A stretch of 64,000 bases of DNA from Amycolatopsis balhimycina FH 1894. GTDB lineage: Bacteria; Actinomycetota; Actinomycetes; Mycobacteriales; Pseudonocardiaceae. The translations under genes were made by a program, and so were the position numbers. Shown one piece after another: positions 1 through 8,949 of this stretch. The notes below the pieces were generated by a model. The model was not told the origin of the DNA and did not search any database. It saw only the letters and a program-made list of their open reading frames with translations. Position 1 is the stretch's first letter. Each line of letters starts with the position of its first letter. Location of the stretch: assembly GCF_000384295.1 (NCBI RefSeq), contig NZ_KB913037.1, forward strand, positions 8,941,508 to 9,005,507, given 5' to 3'.

Positions 1-1
1 G

Positions 2-1375
2 CCCGAGGACACCGACGGCGACGCCTCGCCGGGCGCGCTGGGCATGGGCGGCGGTGCGCAGCAGAGCCTGCGGCAGCGGCTGCTCAACCAGCTGCGCGGC
101 ATCCTGCGCGAGCTGAAGGACGGCCAGGTGCTCGTCGTCCCGCACCTCGACCTTCTCGGCGGAGGCCAGGACGCGGCCCTGCCGAACGAGGCCCGCGAGC
201 TCATCGAACTGCTCTACAGCGCCGGCGACGTCGTGCTGCTCGGATTCGTCGACCCGTCGCTGCCGCTGCCGGAGGTGCTGGCCGCGCGGTTCAGCACCCG
301 GCTCGCGCTGGAAGGCACGCCGCGCCAGGTGCCGATCCCGGGCACCGGTGAGCATCAGCCGATCCAGAAGGCGCTGATCACCCGCGACGAGGCCGCGCAC
401 TTCGCCGGGCTCGACGACACCGACATGTACAAGTTCCTCGCCGGGCTGAACCCGGTGCGGCTGCGGCACGCGCTGCGCTATGCGTTGCAGCGCTACGAAG
501 GCCGCGTCGACGCGACCGTCAACGACCTGCGCGACACCATCCGCACCTTCAAGGCCCAGCAGTCGTCGAACTTCGAGATCCCCGACGTCCAGTGGGAGGA
601 CATCGGCGGCTACGAAGAGGTGAAGGAGGCACTGGCCCGGACGCTGGACACGATGGACCGCAGCCGCACGCTCCCGCAGGAGGACGAGCACCTGCGCGGC
701 GAGCTGACCCCGCGCGGGTTCATCTTCCACGGCGAACCGGGCACCGGGAAGACGTTGTTCGCCAAGGCGATCGCGAACAAGTTCAACGCCACCATCCAGA
801 TCGTCTCCGGCCCGGAGGTCACCAACAAGTACGTCGGGGAAGGGGAACGCCGGATCCGCGAGCTGTTCGCGGAGGGCCGCCGCAACGCGCCGTCGGTGAT
901 CGTGTTCGACGAGATCGACTCGATCGCCGCACGGCGCACCGGCGGCGACGACGGCGGCAGCCGGGCCGGCAACGCGATGGTCGCGCAGATCCTCACCGAG
1001 ATGGACGGCTTCCGCCCGGACGTCCAGCTGCTGGTGGTCGGCACGACCAACCGGCTGTCGCTGATCGACCCGGCGCTGCTGCGGCCCGCCCGGTTCGTGG
1101 GGTTCCACATCGGGCTCCCGGACGCCCAGGCCCGCCGCGGCATCATCCAGGTGCACGCGCGCCGGTACCGGGTCTCCGTCGACGGCGTCCTCGAAGCCCT
1201 GACGCACGCGACCGACGGCTGGAACGGCGACCAGATCCGCGCCCTGTTCCGCGATGCCTACGTCGGGGAGAAGTTCGACGACCGGCCAGCGGACGCCTAC
1301 CAGCTCGGCGAGCTCGTCGGGCAGCACCTCACGGCACGGCGGCAGCGGCTGGCCGCGGAACGGCGGGAAGCATGA
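2..1375 (+). CDS. FtsH/Cdc48-like AAA ATPase without protease domain, 5' partial
   Basis: The frame is open back to base 2, so the start lies upstream of the window. The visible product has an N-terminal region that looks like a degenerate AAA lobe (VLVVPHLDLL followed by a sensor-like FVDPSLPLPEVLAARF). After it comes a complete AAA module: Walker A GEPGTGKT at 731-754, Walker B VIVFDEID at 896-919, and a second region of homology ending in LLRPARF with both arginine-finger positions kept. The protein stops after the AAA lid, so the FtsH zinc-protease domain (HExxH) is absent. The stop codon overlaps the MoxR start (ATGA). It is probably an ATP-driven remodelling component of the seven-gene ternary-type system; its substrate is unknown. 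Confidence 0.85.
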   Translation, partial: PEDTDGDASPGALGMGGGAQQSLRQRLLNQLRGILRELKDGQVLVVPHLDLLGGGQDAALPNEARELIELLYSAGDVVLLGFVDPSLPLPEVLAARFSTRLALEGTPRQVPIPGTGEHQPIQKALITRDEAAHFAGLDDTDMYKFLAGLNPVRLRHALRYALQRYEGRVDATVNDLRDTIRTFKAQQSSNFEIPDVQWEDIGGYEEVKEALARTLDTMDRSRTLPQEDEHLRGELTPRGFIFHGEPGTGKTLFAKAIANKFNATIQIVSGPEVTNKYVGEGERRIRELFAEGRRNAPSVIVFDEIDSIAARRTGGDDGGSRAGNAMVAQILTEMDGFRPDVQLLVVGTTNRLSLIDPALLRPARFVGFHIGLPDAQARRGIIQVHARRYRVSVDGVLEALTHATDGWNGDQIRALFRDAYVGEKFDDRPADAYQLGELVGQHLTARRQRLAAERREA

Positions 1376-2520
1376 GCTGGCCGGAAGCCACCGAGAAGCT
1401 CGTCCACCGGCTCGACGCGATCCGGCAGACCCTCGAGGCGCGGTTCGTCGCCCGCACCGAGGCGGTCCGGCTGCTCCTGCTGGCCGCCGTGTGCCGCGAG
1501 CACCTGCTGCTGCTCGGCCCGCCGGGCACCGCCAAGACCGAGCTGATCACCCGGTTCGCCGAGCTGATCGACGCCCGCCACTTCCGCTACCTGCTGACGC
1601 GGTTCACCGAGCCCGCGGAGATCTTCGGGCCGCTGGACTTCCAGCGCTTCCGCGCGGGCGAGTACCACGTGCGCACCAGCGGGATGCTGCCCGAGGCGAA
1701 CGTGGTGTTCCTCGACGAGGTGTTCCACGGCAGCAGCGCGATCCTCAACACGCTGCTCACCGTGCTCAACGAACGGCGGTTCGACAACGGCTCGCAGACC
1801 ACGGTGACCCCGCTGGTCAGCCTGTTCGGCGCGGCCGCCGAACTGCCGGACGATCCGGCGCTCGCCGCGTTCGCCGACCGGTTCCTGCTGCGGCTGCGGG
1901 TGGCGCCGGTCGCGCGGCTGCGGCTGCCGGAGCTGCTGGACCGCGGCTGGACCCAGGAGCAGGAGGCGCTCGCCGGCCGGCACCGGGCGGAGCAGGCGGT
2001 GCTCCGGATCGCCGAGCTCGAGCAGCTCACCCCGCAGCTGCGGCACGTCGAGCTCGGCCGGGTCCGCGGGCCGTACGGCGAGATCATCGCCGAGCTCGCC
2101 GCCCAGGGCGTCGTGCTGTCGGACCGGCGGATCGTGCGCGGGCAGAAGCTGATCGCGGGCGCCGCGCTGCTGCGGCTGGCCGAGGTCGCCGACGTCCCGG
2201 ATCTCTGGCCGCTGCGGTACCTGTGGGCAGGCAGCGAGGACGCGCGCGTCCTCGAAGAGGTCCTCGACGAGCGGCTCGGCAGCGAAGTCGTCGCCGAGCC
2301 GAAGGTGCGTTCGGCGCTGAGCCTGGTGGAGCTGGCCCGCCAGCGCGTCGGGCGGCTCGAGGCGGCGGCGGGCGACAACTCGATCTTGAGCACGCTGTAT
2401 TCGCTCAACACGGATGTTCTCCAGGTGCTGCAACGGCATCACCCGGGGGAACACGACACCATCGACGAGGTGCGCCGGCTCATCGCCGGCGTCACCCAGC
2501 GGCTGAACGGACGGGGCTGA
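1372..2520 (+). CDS. MoxR/RavA-type AAA+ ATPase
   Basis: This is a 382-aa MoxR-family AAA+ ATPase. Walker A GPPGTAKT is at residues 49-56, Walker B VVFLDE at about 111-116, followed by a sensor-1/arginine-finger stretch (ELPDDPALAAFADRFLLR). RavA/MoxR ATPases act as chaperones and usually work with a vWA partner; the only vWA-like domain in the cluster is at the end of the beta-propeller protein at 5827-8943. The ATG overlaps the stop of the preceding AAA gene by 4 nt, so the two ATPases are translationally coupled. The C-terminal 150 residues are helical and typical of the lid plus extension. Family assignment is firm; the role in a conflict system is inferred from context. Confidence 0.9.
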   Translation: MSWPEATEKLVHRLDAIRQTLEARFVARTEAVRLLLLAAVCREHLLLLGPPGTAKTELITRFAELIDARHFRYLLTRFTEPAEIFGPLDFQRFRAGEYHVRTSGMLPEANVVFLDEVFHGSSAILNTLLTVLNERRFDNGSQTTVTPLVSLFGAAAELPDDPALAAFADRFLLRLRVAPVARLRLPELLDRGWTQEQEALAGRHRAEQAVLRIAELEQLTPQLRHVELGRVRGPYGEIIAELAAQGVVLSDRRIVRGQKLIAGAALLRLAEVADVPDLWPLRYLWAGSEDARVLEEVLDERLGSEVVAEPKVRSALSLVELARQRVGRLEAAAGDNSILSTLYSLNTDVLQVLQRHHPGEHDTIDEVRRLIAGVTQRLNGRG

Positions 2521-2528
2521 GGCGACAG

Positions 2529-3323
2529 ATGTGCAACCCACGGCGCGTCCAGGTACGCGCGACCAGGACGATTTCCGAGCAGTGGCGGGCGGAGATCGCC
2601 CGCACCGCCGAAGCGAGCGGCACGGTCGCCGGGGAAGCCCGGCTCGAGTGTCCACTTGCGACAATGCTGGCGCCGGCGGCGCTGGCCGCGTTCGTCGAAG
2701 CGGTGCGGGACGACGACCAGTGGGTCTTCGCGGACGGCGTGTACCGGCTGGCCGTCCCCGGCGGGCAGGTGACGTTCGACCCGGCGGGCGAGCGCATCGA
2801 GATCGTCGTGCGGCTGACCGAGCAGCTGCGGACGGAAGGGCACGCCGAACGCGTCGTGACCGGCGCGGTGGACACCGAAGTCACCGCCGAGGGCGAAGCC
2901 ACCTACTACACCGACGGGTTCGCGGGCCGGACCCGCGCGGTGGCCCAGCGCGAGGCCGAGCAGGCCGCCGCGGCCGCCGCCGAAGCGAACGCGGCGCGGG
3001 AACGGGAAACGCTCACCCGCGCCGGCCGGGAACGCGCCCAGGAGGCGATGCGGGCCGACGCCGGCCGCGTCCAGGCCGAGGCGGAGGCGGACGCGCAGCG
3101 CCGGTACGCGGACGCGGCCGAGACCCGGTCCGCCGCGCTGCGCGGCGAAGCCGACGCCCGGCTGGCCGAGATCCACCGGCAGACCCTCGACGCGGTGTTC
3201 CGGACCATGGCGGCCGGCTACCGCGCCGCGATCGTCCGGTACGCGCGGCAGAACAACGCGGAGAACCTGTCGGTGACCGAGTCCGGCGACGTCGTCGAGA
3301 TCCAGTTCGAGATGGAGGCGTGA
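2529..3323 (+). CDS. Ternary-system protein of unknown fold with long coiled coil
   Basis: I do not recognise this 264-aa protein by sequence. Residues 1-135 form a globular, probably alpha/beta region. Residues about 136-217 are an Ala/Glu/Arg-rich coiled coil (repeated AEAEAD, RERE). The last 45 residues form a short domain ending ESGDVVEIQFEMEA. There is no signal peptide or membrane segment, so it is probably cytoplasmic. It begins 8 nt after the MoxR stop and ends 1 nt before the next gene, so it is certainly part of the operon. Its position next to MoxR suggests an adaptor that bridges ATPase and effector modules, comparable to the FtsH-ternary (fvmX) domain families; this mapping is unverified. 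Confidence 0.75.
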   Translation: MCNPRRVQVRATRTISEQWRAEIARTAEASGTVAGEARLECPLATMLAPAALAAFVEAVRDDDQWVFADGVYRLAVPGGQVTFDPAGERIEIVVRLTEQLRTEGHAERVVTGAVDTEVTAEGEATYYTDGFAGRTRAVAQREAEQAAAAAAEANAARERETLTRAGRERAQEAMRADAGRVQAEAEADAQRRYADAAETRSAALRGEADARLAEIHRQTLDAVFRTMAAGYRAAIVRYARQNNAENLSVTESGDVVEIQFEMEA

Positions 3324-3324
3324 C

Positions 3325-3594
3325 GTGCGGGTACGGGTGACGATGCGGCTGAACGTCGCCACCGGGGAGATCACGCCGATGGTGGTCGACGACCTCGGGA
3401 CGCGGCGCGGCGAGGACCACGACGCCCGGCACGACGAGATCGCCGCCGAGGTGGGCCGGGTGCTCGATCCCCGCCCGCGGGTCGTCGAGGTCCTGCCGGG
3501 CAGCGGGCCCGCGGAGGAGACCCCGTTGCTCCCCCGGCCCGAGGCGGAGCCGGCCGAACTGCCCGAACGGCGGACGCACACGGAGGGTGGATGA
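3325..3594 (+). CDS. Small ternary-system protein, 89 aa
   Basis: A GTG-initiated gene immediately follows the previous stop, and its TGA overlaps the ATG of the next gene. The product starts with a beta-rich segment (MRVRVTMRLNVATGEITPMVV) followed by a charged helix (TRRGEDHDARHDEIAAEVGRVL) and a Pro/Glu-rich tail. No catalytic motif or transmembrane segment is visible. The N-terminal strand-turn-strand pattern (MRLNVATGEIT) resembles small accessory domains encoded in FtsH-type ternary systems, but I cannot name the family with certainty. Its coupling on both sides argues that it is a genuine stoichiometric component. Confidence 0.7.
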   Translation: MRVRVTMRLNVATGEITPMVVDDLGTRRGEDHDARHDEIAAEVGRVLDPRPRVVEVLPGSGPAEETPLLPRPEAEPAELPERRTHTEGG

Positions 3595-4283
3595 GCGGCG
3601 ACCGGACCCGCTACCTCGATCTCGCCGCGGGCTGTTACGAGCGCGCCGGGCTCTTCGGCGACGCCGCGCGCTGCCGGGAAGAGGCGGGCACGCTGCTCGC
3701 CGCGGCGCCGCTGTACGTCCGGGCGGGCGATCCGGCGCGCGCGGCCGAGTGCTACGAGCGGGCCCGCCACCCGGCCGAAGCGGCGGACCTGCTGCTGCGG
3801 CTGGGCCGCGCCGAAGAGGCCGCGGGCTGCTGGGAACGGGCGGGCGAGGGCGTCACCGCCGCGTGGCTGCTGCTGGTGCACACCCGCCGGTTCCGGCACG
3901 CCCGCTGGCTGCTCGACGGCACCGGCGAACACGGCCCGCGCCACGAGCTGGCGCTCGCGCTCGCCGAAGTCCGCGAAGGCGCCGGGGAAGCGCGGCTCGA
4001 ACGGGTCGTCGAACAGCTGGCCACCGGGGACGCGCTGCGGTCGGACACCGCGGCGCGGCGGGCCGAGCTGCGCGACCGCGCGGTCGCCGCGGCCGACCTG
4101 GCCGGCCGGCGCGACCTCGCGGCCACCGTGTTCGCGGCCGCCTACGGGATCGACGGCGACAGCGTCCTGCCCGCCTGGCGGGCGTGGGCCGAGGAGGCGA
4201 TGGGCGGCACGCTCGGGCTGCCCGGCGAGCCCCGCCGCACTCAAGAACCCCGCCGCACTCAAGAACACGGGAGCGCGGCGTGA
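3591..4283 (+). CDS. TPR-like helical repeat protein
   Basis: A 230-aa all-helical protein. Repeats of about 18 residues built on AGxYERAGxxxxAARCxEEAG run through residues 8-100 (YLDLAAGCYERAGLFGDAAR, LYVRAGDPARAAECYERA), which is characteristic of TPR/SEL-like solenoids used for protein docking. A second helical stretch covers 110-205. The C-terminus carries a perfect duplication of EPRRTQ encoded by two 18-bp tandem copies. Its start overlaps the preceding gene and its stop overlaps the GTG of the next, so the order is fixed within the operon. The next gene ends with a related AGEFYRAGRIYERIA repeat, so the two proteins may contact the same partner. Confidence 0.8.
   Translation: MSGDRTRYLDLAAGCYERAGLFGDAARCREEAGTLLAAAPLYVRAGDPARAAECYERARHPAEAADLLLRLGRAEEAAGCWERAGEGVTAAWLLLVHTRRFRHARWLLDGTGEHGPRHELALALAEVREGAGEARLERVVEQLATGDALRSDTAARRAELRDRAVAAADLAGRRDLAATVFAAAYGIDGDSVLPAWRAWAEEAMGGTLGLPGEPRRTQEPRRTQEHGSAA
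4230..4265 (+). repeat. 18-bp perfect tandem duplication in coding sequence
   Basis: Two exact copies of CCCCGCCGCACTCAAGAA lie back to back near the 3' end of the TPR-like gene and encode EPRRTQ twice. The duplication is in frame and leaves the overlap with the next GTG start intact. Confidence 0.95.
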
Positions 4284-5830
4284 AGTGGCCGTTCGGGAAC
4301 GGCCGCAGTGAGCCCGACCCGCTGCTCCCGCTGCCGTTGCCGCGCCCGGCCGCGCCCCAGCCGTCGTTCGACGTCCGGCCGCTGACACCGCCGGCCGCCC
4401 CGGTCCCGCCGGCCTACCCGGTGGCCCCGCCGGTAGCCGGGGACGGCGTCGGGATCCGGTTCACCGAACCGGCCCGCGCCTTCGACTTCCTCGCCGTGTT
4501 CGGCGTCGAGGGCGGGCCGGAGTACTACCGCGATCCCCGGGACGGCGCCGCGTGGGCCTTCACCGACGACCCGGCCGAGGCCGTGCTCGAGCTCGCGCGC
4601 GCCCTCGGCGGCGAAGTGGTCCGGGGGATGCCGGACGGCGCACTCGGCTGGCCGCCGATCGCGCCCGCCGAACTGGCCGCGGGCCTGGCCACCACGGCCA
4701 CCCCGGTGGTGCCCGCCGAGGCCGACGTCGTCACCGGCGGCACCCTCGCGGCCGCGTTCGTCCGGCACTGCCTCGCCGCGGAGATCCCGGTCACGCTCAC
4801 CGCCGTCGACCTCACCACTGCCGGCCACGAGCGCGCCGGGGTGCTGCTGCACCTGGGCAGCCCGGGCACGACCAGGCTGCCGGCCCCGCTGCTGCGGCTG
4901 CTGGCCGGGCAGCCGGGGACCACGGTCTGCCGCGCGCCGCACCCGGCCCTGCTCGTCGACTACCGGAGCGTGCTGGAACGGCCGGCCGTGGAGCTGGCCG
5001 TCGCGATCCCGCCCGGGGAGCGCTGGCTGATCGCCGACGGCGTGACCTGGGTGGTGACCGAGCGCGGCCGGCCGACGACGCCGTCGCTCGTCCTCGACAC
5101 CCCGCCCGCCCCGCCACCCGAGTCCGACGTCCTCGACCCCGCGCGGCTCGACGCGGCCCTGCGCGTCGACGTCGAACTGGTGCCGTGCGGGACCGGCACC
5201 GGGGAGGTCCACGCGACCCTGATCGACCACGCGGACCTGGGCGCGCTGTGCGGCTACCTGGCGTTCGGCCCGCACGACGACGCGCTGCACCTGGTGCCCG
5301 GTGCGGGCCGCAGCCTGCTCGTCGAACCCGGCGGGCTGAGCAGGCCGGTGCCCTTCGGCGTCGGGCTCACCCGGCTCGGTTCCGACGGCCTGTACGTCGA
5401 AGCGGGCTGCCGGCTGCGGCCGCCGCCACCCCGCACGGCGCTGGTCCGGCACTACGGCCTGGCAGAGGACACCGTCGTCGCCGTCACGAGGGAGGGCGTC
5501 TTCCGGTTCTCCACCGAACACCTGGTGCCGGCGTGGACGCTCTGGCTCGGCGAACCGCCGGAAGTCCGCGCCGGTCTCGACGAGCGCGGCCGCACCCTGC
5601 TCCGCCGCTTGGACGAGGCGGTGCCGGGCCGCGCCGCGCCGCGCACCGAGGACGCCCCCGAAACCGGCGCACCGGCGGAGGATCCGGGAGCGCGTGCCGG
5701 GTTGCTGCGCGCGGCGGACCGGCTGGAGCACGCGGGAAAGCTGAGCGCGGCGGCGGCGAAACTGGAGCAGGCGGGGGAGTTCTACCGGGCGGGCCGGATC
5801 TACGAGCGCATCGCGCGTGAGCCGTCATGA
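4280..5830 (+). CDS. Ternary-system protein of unknown function, 516 aa
   Basis: The GTG start overlaps the TGA of the TPR-like gene (GTGA). Residues 1-55 are Pro-rich and probably disordered. Residues about 58-440 form a large alpha/beta region with an APPALLVDY- and ERWLIADGVTWVV-type core that I cannot assign. Residues about 475-516 are TPR-like (LLRAADRLEHAGKLSAAAAKLEQ), echoing the preceding gene. No Walker, protease or nuclease motif is visible. In MoxR-vWA-beta-propeller ternary systems, several long orphan proteins (Pfam bpX domains) sit next to the propeller-vWA gene, and this gene occupies that position. The overlap with the next ATG (5827) keeps the two products coupled. Confidence 0.75.
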   Translation: MKWPFGNGRSEPDPLLPLPLPRPAAPQPSFDVRPLTPPAAPVPPAYPVAPPVAGDGVGIRFTEPARAFDFLAVFGVEGGPEYYRDPRDGAAWAFTDDPAEAVLELARALGGEVVRGMPDGALGWPPIAPAELAAGLATTATPVVPAEADVVTGGTLAAAFVRHCLAAEIPVTLTAVDLTTAGHERAGVLLHLGSPGTTRLPAPLLRLLAGQPGTTVCRAPHPALLVDYRSVLERPAVELAVAIPPGERWLIADGVTWVVTERGRPTTPSLVLDTPPAPPPESDVLDPARLDAALRVDVELVPCGTGTGEVHATLIDHADLGALCGYLAFGPHDDALHLVPGAGRSLLVEPGGLSRPVPFGVGLTRLGSDGLYVEAGCRLRPPPPRTALVRHYGLAEDTVVAVTREGVFRFSTEHLVPAWTLWLGEPPEVRAGLDERGRTLLRRLDEAVPGRAAPRTEDAPETGAPAEDPGARAGLLRAADRLEHAGKLSAAAAKLEQAGEFYRAGRIYERIAREPS

Positions 5831-8800
5831 CGCCGGTCGCGGCGCTGACCGGCCGCACGCGGACCGGCCGGGCCCGGTGCACGGCGCTGTCCCCGGACGG
5901 CGGCGCGGTCCTGGTCGTGCGCGCCACCGGCGTCACCCTGCTCGGCCCGAGCGGCGCCCCGGTGTGGTCGAGCCCCCTCGACGTCCCCGGCGAAGACGAC
6001 GTCGCCGTCGCGTGGTCGGCGACGCGGCCGGAGCTGTTCGTGCTCGCCGGACGGCGGCTGTCCGGCTTCCACCCGGAAACCGGGGCGCCGCTGCCGCCAC
6101 CGGCGGCCCTGGACGGCGTCACCGACCTGACCGCCGTCGCGTTCGACGCCGCCGGCGTGCGGCTCGCGGCGGGCACGTACTCGGGTGCGGTCACCGTTGC
6201 CGACCGGGGCGACGGCTCGACCCGGCAGTTCCCCGTCGGGGGCCGGGTGCGGGCGCTGGCCTGGGGCCCGCGCGACCCCGAACTCTGCGTCGCGATGGAG
6301 CGCAACCTCCAGTTCTGGAGTCTCGGCACCGGCTCGCTGCTCTCCAGCCTGCCGTTCCTCGGGATCATCGGCGTGGCCGGGCTGGCCTGGTCCCCGGACG
6401 GCGTCCTGCTCGCCGTCGCCGGTGCGGCCGACGTGTTCACCGTGGACGTCCGCGAACGCCGCGGCCTGGACCTGCTGCGCGTCGACGGCCGCCCGGGCCG
6501 CCCGGTGACGCTGGCCTTCAGCCGCTCCGGCACCCACCTGCTCGTCGGGTTCACCGAAGCCGTCGTGATCGTCGACCGGCAGCTGCGGCAGGCGGGCACG
6601 CTGCCGGTGCGGCTGGCCGAGCCCGGCGACCTGCACGTCGGCGCCACCGGGCTGCTGCTCGGCCGGGAGAACCCCGAACTGGTGGCCTGCTGGCGGCTGG
6701 CGGACACCGAGGACGCCCCGCCCGCCGACCGGGACGGCACGGCGATCCGCCACTGGGCGCGGCGCGCGGCCCGCTCGGTCGGCCGTGACCACGGCGCGGG
6801 CAGCGCCGCGGTGCTCGCCGTCCGCGTCCGCACCCTGGTCACCGACGGGCCGGGCCGGTGGGGCCCGGGGTTCGGCTGGACGCCGCGGGGCGACGGCCGG
6901 TGCTACCAGGACGTCGGTGGCGCGCTGATCCGCACGGAGGCCGGGGGCGCGGTGCGGTGGCGGCGGCCGTTGCCGCGCGCGGGCGGGGCCCTCGACGTCG
7001 AACCGGCGGGCGGTGACGCGGAACCCCTGGCCGCACTGGGGTTCCGCAACGACGGGCCGGACGGCACCGTGCTCGTCGTCGACACCGACACCGGCGAAGT
7101 CACCGCGACCGTCCCGGGTGGACAGTCGCCGGCCTGGTCGCCGCGCGGGGACCGGCTCGCGGTCACCGCGCCCGGGCCGCGGCCGGCCGCGGTGCACGTC
7201 CACCGCGTCGCCGACCTCGGCACGGACCGGCCGCCGGTGCGGCTGGCGGCTGCGGAAGGCGTCGGCCGGATCGCCTGGTCACCCGACGGCTCGCGGCTCG
7301 CGGCCGCCTCACGGGGCCGCATCGTGCTCTGGGACGTCGAACGCCGTCAGCGGGTCGCCGGGCCGCCGCCCGCGGGCGAGCGCACGGTGTTCGGGCCGGT
7401 CGCGTGGTCACCCGACGGCACCCGGCTGGCGGCGCTGTCGGTGGGCGAACACGCCGAACTCTTCTTGTGGGACACCGGAACCTGGCGGCTGCGGCGCGAG
7501 CCGTCCGCGCCGGGCGAGCCGGGGTGGGCGCCGGCTTTGGCCTGGTCACCGGACTCGGCCACGCTGGCGTACCCGTCGGCCGCACCGGGCTCGGTGGAGC
7601 TCTACGACGTCGCGTCCGGGCGGATCGTGCGCAGCCTGCCGCCGCAGGAACGGAACGAGCACGTCTGGGCGATCCGCTGGTCGCCGGTGGCCGGCGAGCT
7701 GGTGACCACCTACCGCGGCGGGTGCGTCCGGCACTGGCGGCTGCTGGCCGAGGACCCGGACTCCCCGCCGCGGACGCCGTTCGACACGGACGTGCTGGCC
7801 CGGCTGGGCGTCACGGTCGCCGCGGCGGGCGCGGCGCTGCCGCTGTCACGGCCCGCCGACGTCCTCGCGCTGCTGGCGGGCAAGGCCCCGCCGCCGCTGG
7901 CCCGGCTGGCCGGCCACCCCGGAGTCCGGGCGCTGCAGGCGCTGCGCTGGCCGGTCGGCGGCCTGATCGGGGTGGTCACGCTGCTGGTCTGCGACCTCGG
8001 CGCGGACCCCGGTTTCCCGCTGCCGCCGGAAATCCGGCCGGCCGCGATGCTGAGCGCGCTCACCGAAGCGCTCGCCGCGCCCCCGGTGCCGGCGGACCCG
8101 GACGCGGGCGACGCGGATGCGCTGTCGGCCATCTTCGACCGCGTCGACGACGACGTCCTGACGATCCTCACCCTGCTGGGGCCGGCCGCCGTCGCCGCCG
8201 AGCCGCTGCTGCCGGCGCAGCTGCGCGGGCTGCGCGGCGGCGGAGGGTGGACTTTGTCGGCCCCGCAACGGAAACTGATCGGGCTGCGGCTGTCCACCGC
8301 GGCGGCGCGGCAGGCCGAAGGCGGCGGGCTGGGCGAGCGGGCGGGCCTGGCCCGGCACGGCCCGATCACCGCGTTGCTGCCGACGCAGCTCGCGGTCCCG
8401 GAACTGCTGGGGCTGCGGGCGAGCCGGGGCGAGCTGCTGTTCCGCACGCGCCGCGGCGGGGTGCCGCCGACGCCCCGCACGACCATCGTCGTCCTCGACG
8501 ACACCCCCGCCGCCTGCGGTCAGGTCGGCACCACGCTGCGCTCGGCGGCGCACGTCCTGGCCTCGGCGGTCCTCGGCAGCGGTCAGCGGTGCCTGCTCGT
8601 CCCGTTCGGCGAACCGGCCCTCGCCGTGCCGATGGTGGAGTCCGCCGACCTCAGCCTGTTGTGGCTGGAATCGTCGCTGCGCCCCGGCGACGTCCCGGGC
8701 GCGCTGGAGGTCGCCGAGCGGGCGGCGGACGAGCACCCCGACGACCTCGGCGGCCGGGCGCGGATCGTGCTGTTCACGCACGAGCACCGGAAACTCCCGG

Positions 8801-8943
8801 AACGGGACCACTGGGTCGTGCGGGTGCGGTACCCGCGAAGCGGGCCGGCGGTGCCGGGAGCGCGGGTGGTGAGCCTGGCCTGCGGCGCCGGTCCGGACGA
8901 GATCCGGACCGCGGTCGCCACGGTCCTGGGCGCGGCGCCGTGA
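5827..8943 (+). CDS. Beta-propeller protein with C-terminal degenerate vWA-like domain
   Basis: A 1038-aa protein. Residues 1 to about 645 are WD40-like blades, with repeated AWSPDG and LAWSPD motifs, for example SPDGSRLAAASRGRIVLWD and SPDGTRLAALSV. A linker near residue 310-335 may separate two propellers. Residues about 650-880 are helical. Residues about 885-1038 resemble a von Willebrand A fold (strand TTIVVLDD, then helices and a second strand RARIVLFTHEH). The MIDAS motif DxSxS is degenerate (DDTPA), so metal binding is doubtful. It is the last gene of the operon and ends 6 nt from the convergent small gene. It is the likely target-sensing or scaffold component of the system. Confidence 0.85.
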   Translation: MTPVAALTGRTRTGRARCTALSPDGGAVLVVRATGVTLLGPSGAPVWSSPLDVPGEDDVAVAWSATRPELFVLAGRRLSGFHPETGAPLPPPAALDGVTDLTAVAFDAAGVRLAAGTYSGAVTVADRGDGSTRQFPVGGRVRALAWGPRDPELCVAMERNLQFWSLGTGSLLSSLPFLGIIGVAGLAWSPDGVLLAVAGAADVFTVDVRERRGLDLLRVDGRPGRPVTLAFSRSGTHLLVGFTEAVVIVDRQLRQAGTLPVRLAEPGDLHVGATGLLLGRENPELVACWRLADTEDAPPADRDGTAIRHWARRAARSVGRDHGAGSAAVLAVRVRTLVTDGPGRWGPGFGWTPRGDGRCYQDVGGALIRTEAGGAVRWRRPLPRAGGALDVEPAGGDAEPLAALGFRNDGPDGTVLVVDTDTGEVTATVPGGQSPAWSPRGDRLAVTAPGPRPAAVHVHRVADLGTDRPPVRLAAAEGVGRIAWSPDGSRLAAASRGRIVLWDVERRQRVAGPPPAGERTVFGPVAWSPDGTRLAALSVGEHAELFLWDTGTWRLRREPSAPGEPGWAPALAWSPDSATLAYPSAAPGSVELYDVASGRIVRSLPPQERNEHVWAIRWSPVAGELVTTYRGGCVRHWRLLAEDPDSPPRTPFDTDVLARLGVTVAAAGAALPLSRPADVLALLAGKAPPPLARLAGHPGVRALQALRWPVGGLIGVVTLLVCDLGADPGFPLPPEIRPAAMLSALTEALAAPPVPADPDAGDADALSAIFDRVDDDVLTILTLLGPAAVAAEPLLPAQLRGLRGGGGWTLSAPQRKLIGLRLSTAAARQAEGGGLGERAGLARHGPITALLPTQLAVPELLGLRASRGELLFRTRRGGVPPTPRTTIVVLDDTPAACGQVGTTLRSAAHVLASAVLGSGQRCLLVPFGEPALAVPMVESADLSLLWLESSLRPGDVPGALEVAERAADEHPDDLGGRARIVLFTHEHRKLPERDHWVVRVRYPRSGPAVPGARVVSLACGAGPDEIRTAVATVLGAAP

Positions 8944-8949
8944 CCGGTG

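Noticed and set aside
2..1375. Housekeeping FtsH protease
   Set aside because: There is no HExxH zinc-protease domain after the AAA module, and the operon context is different.
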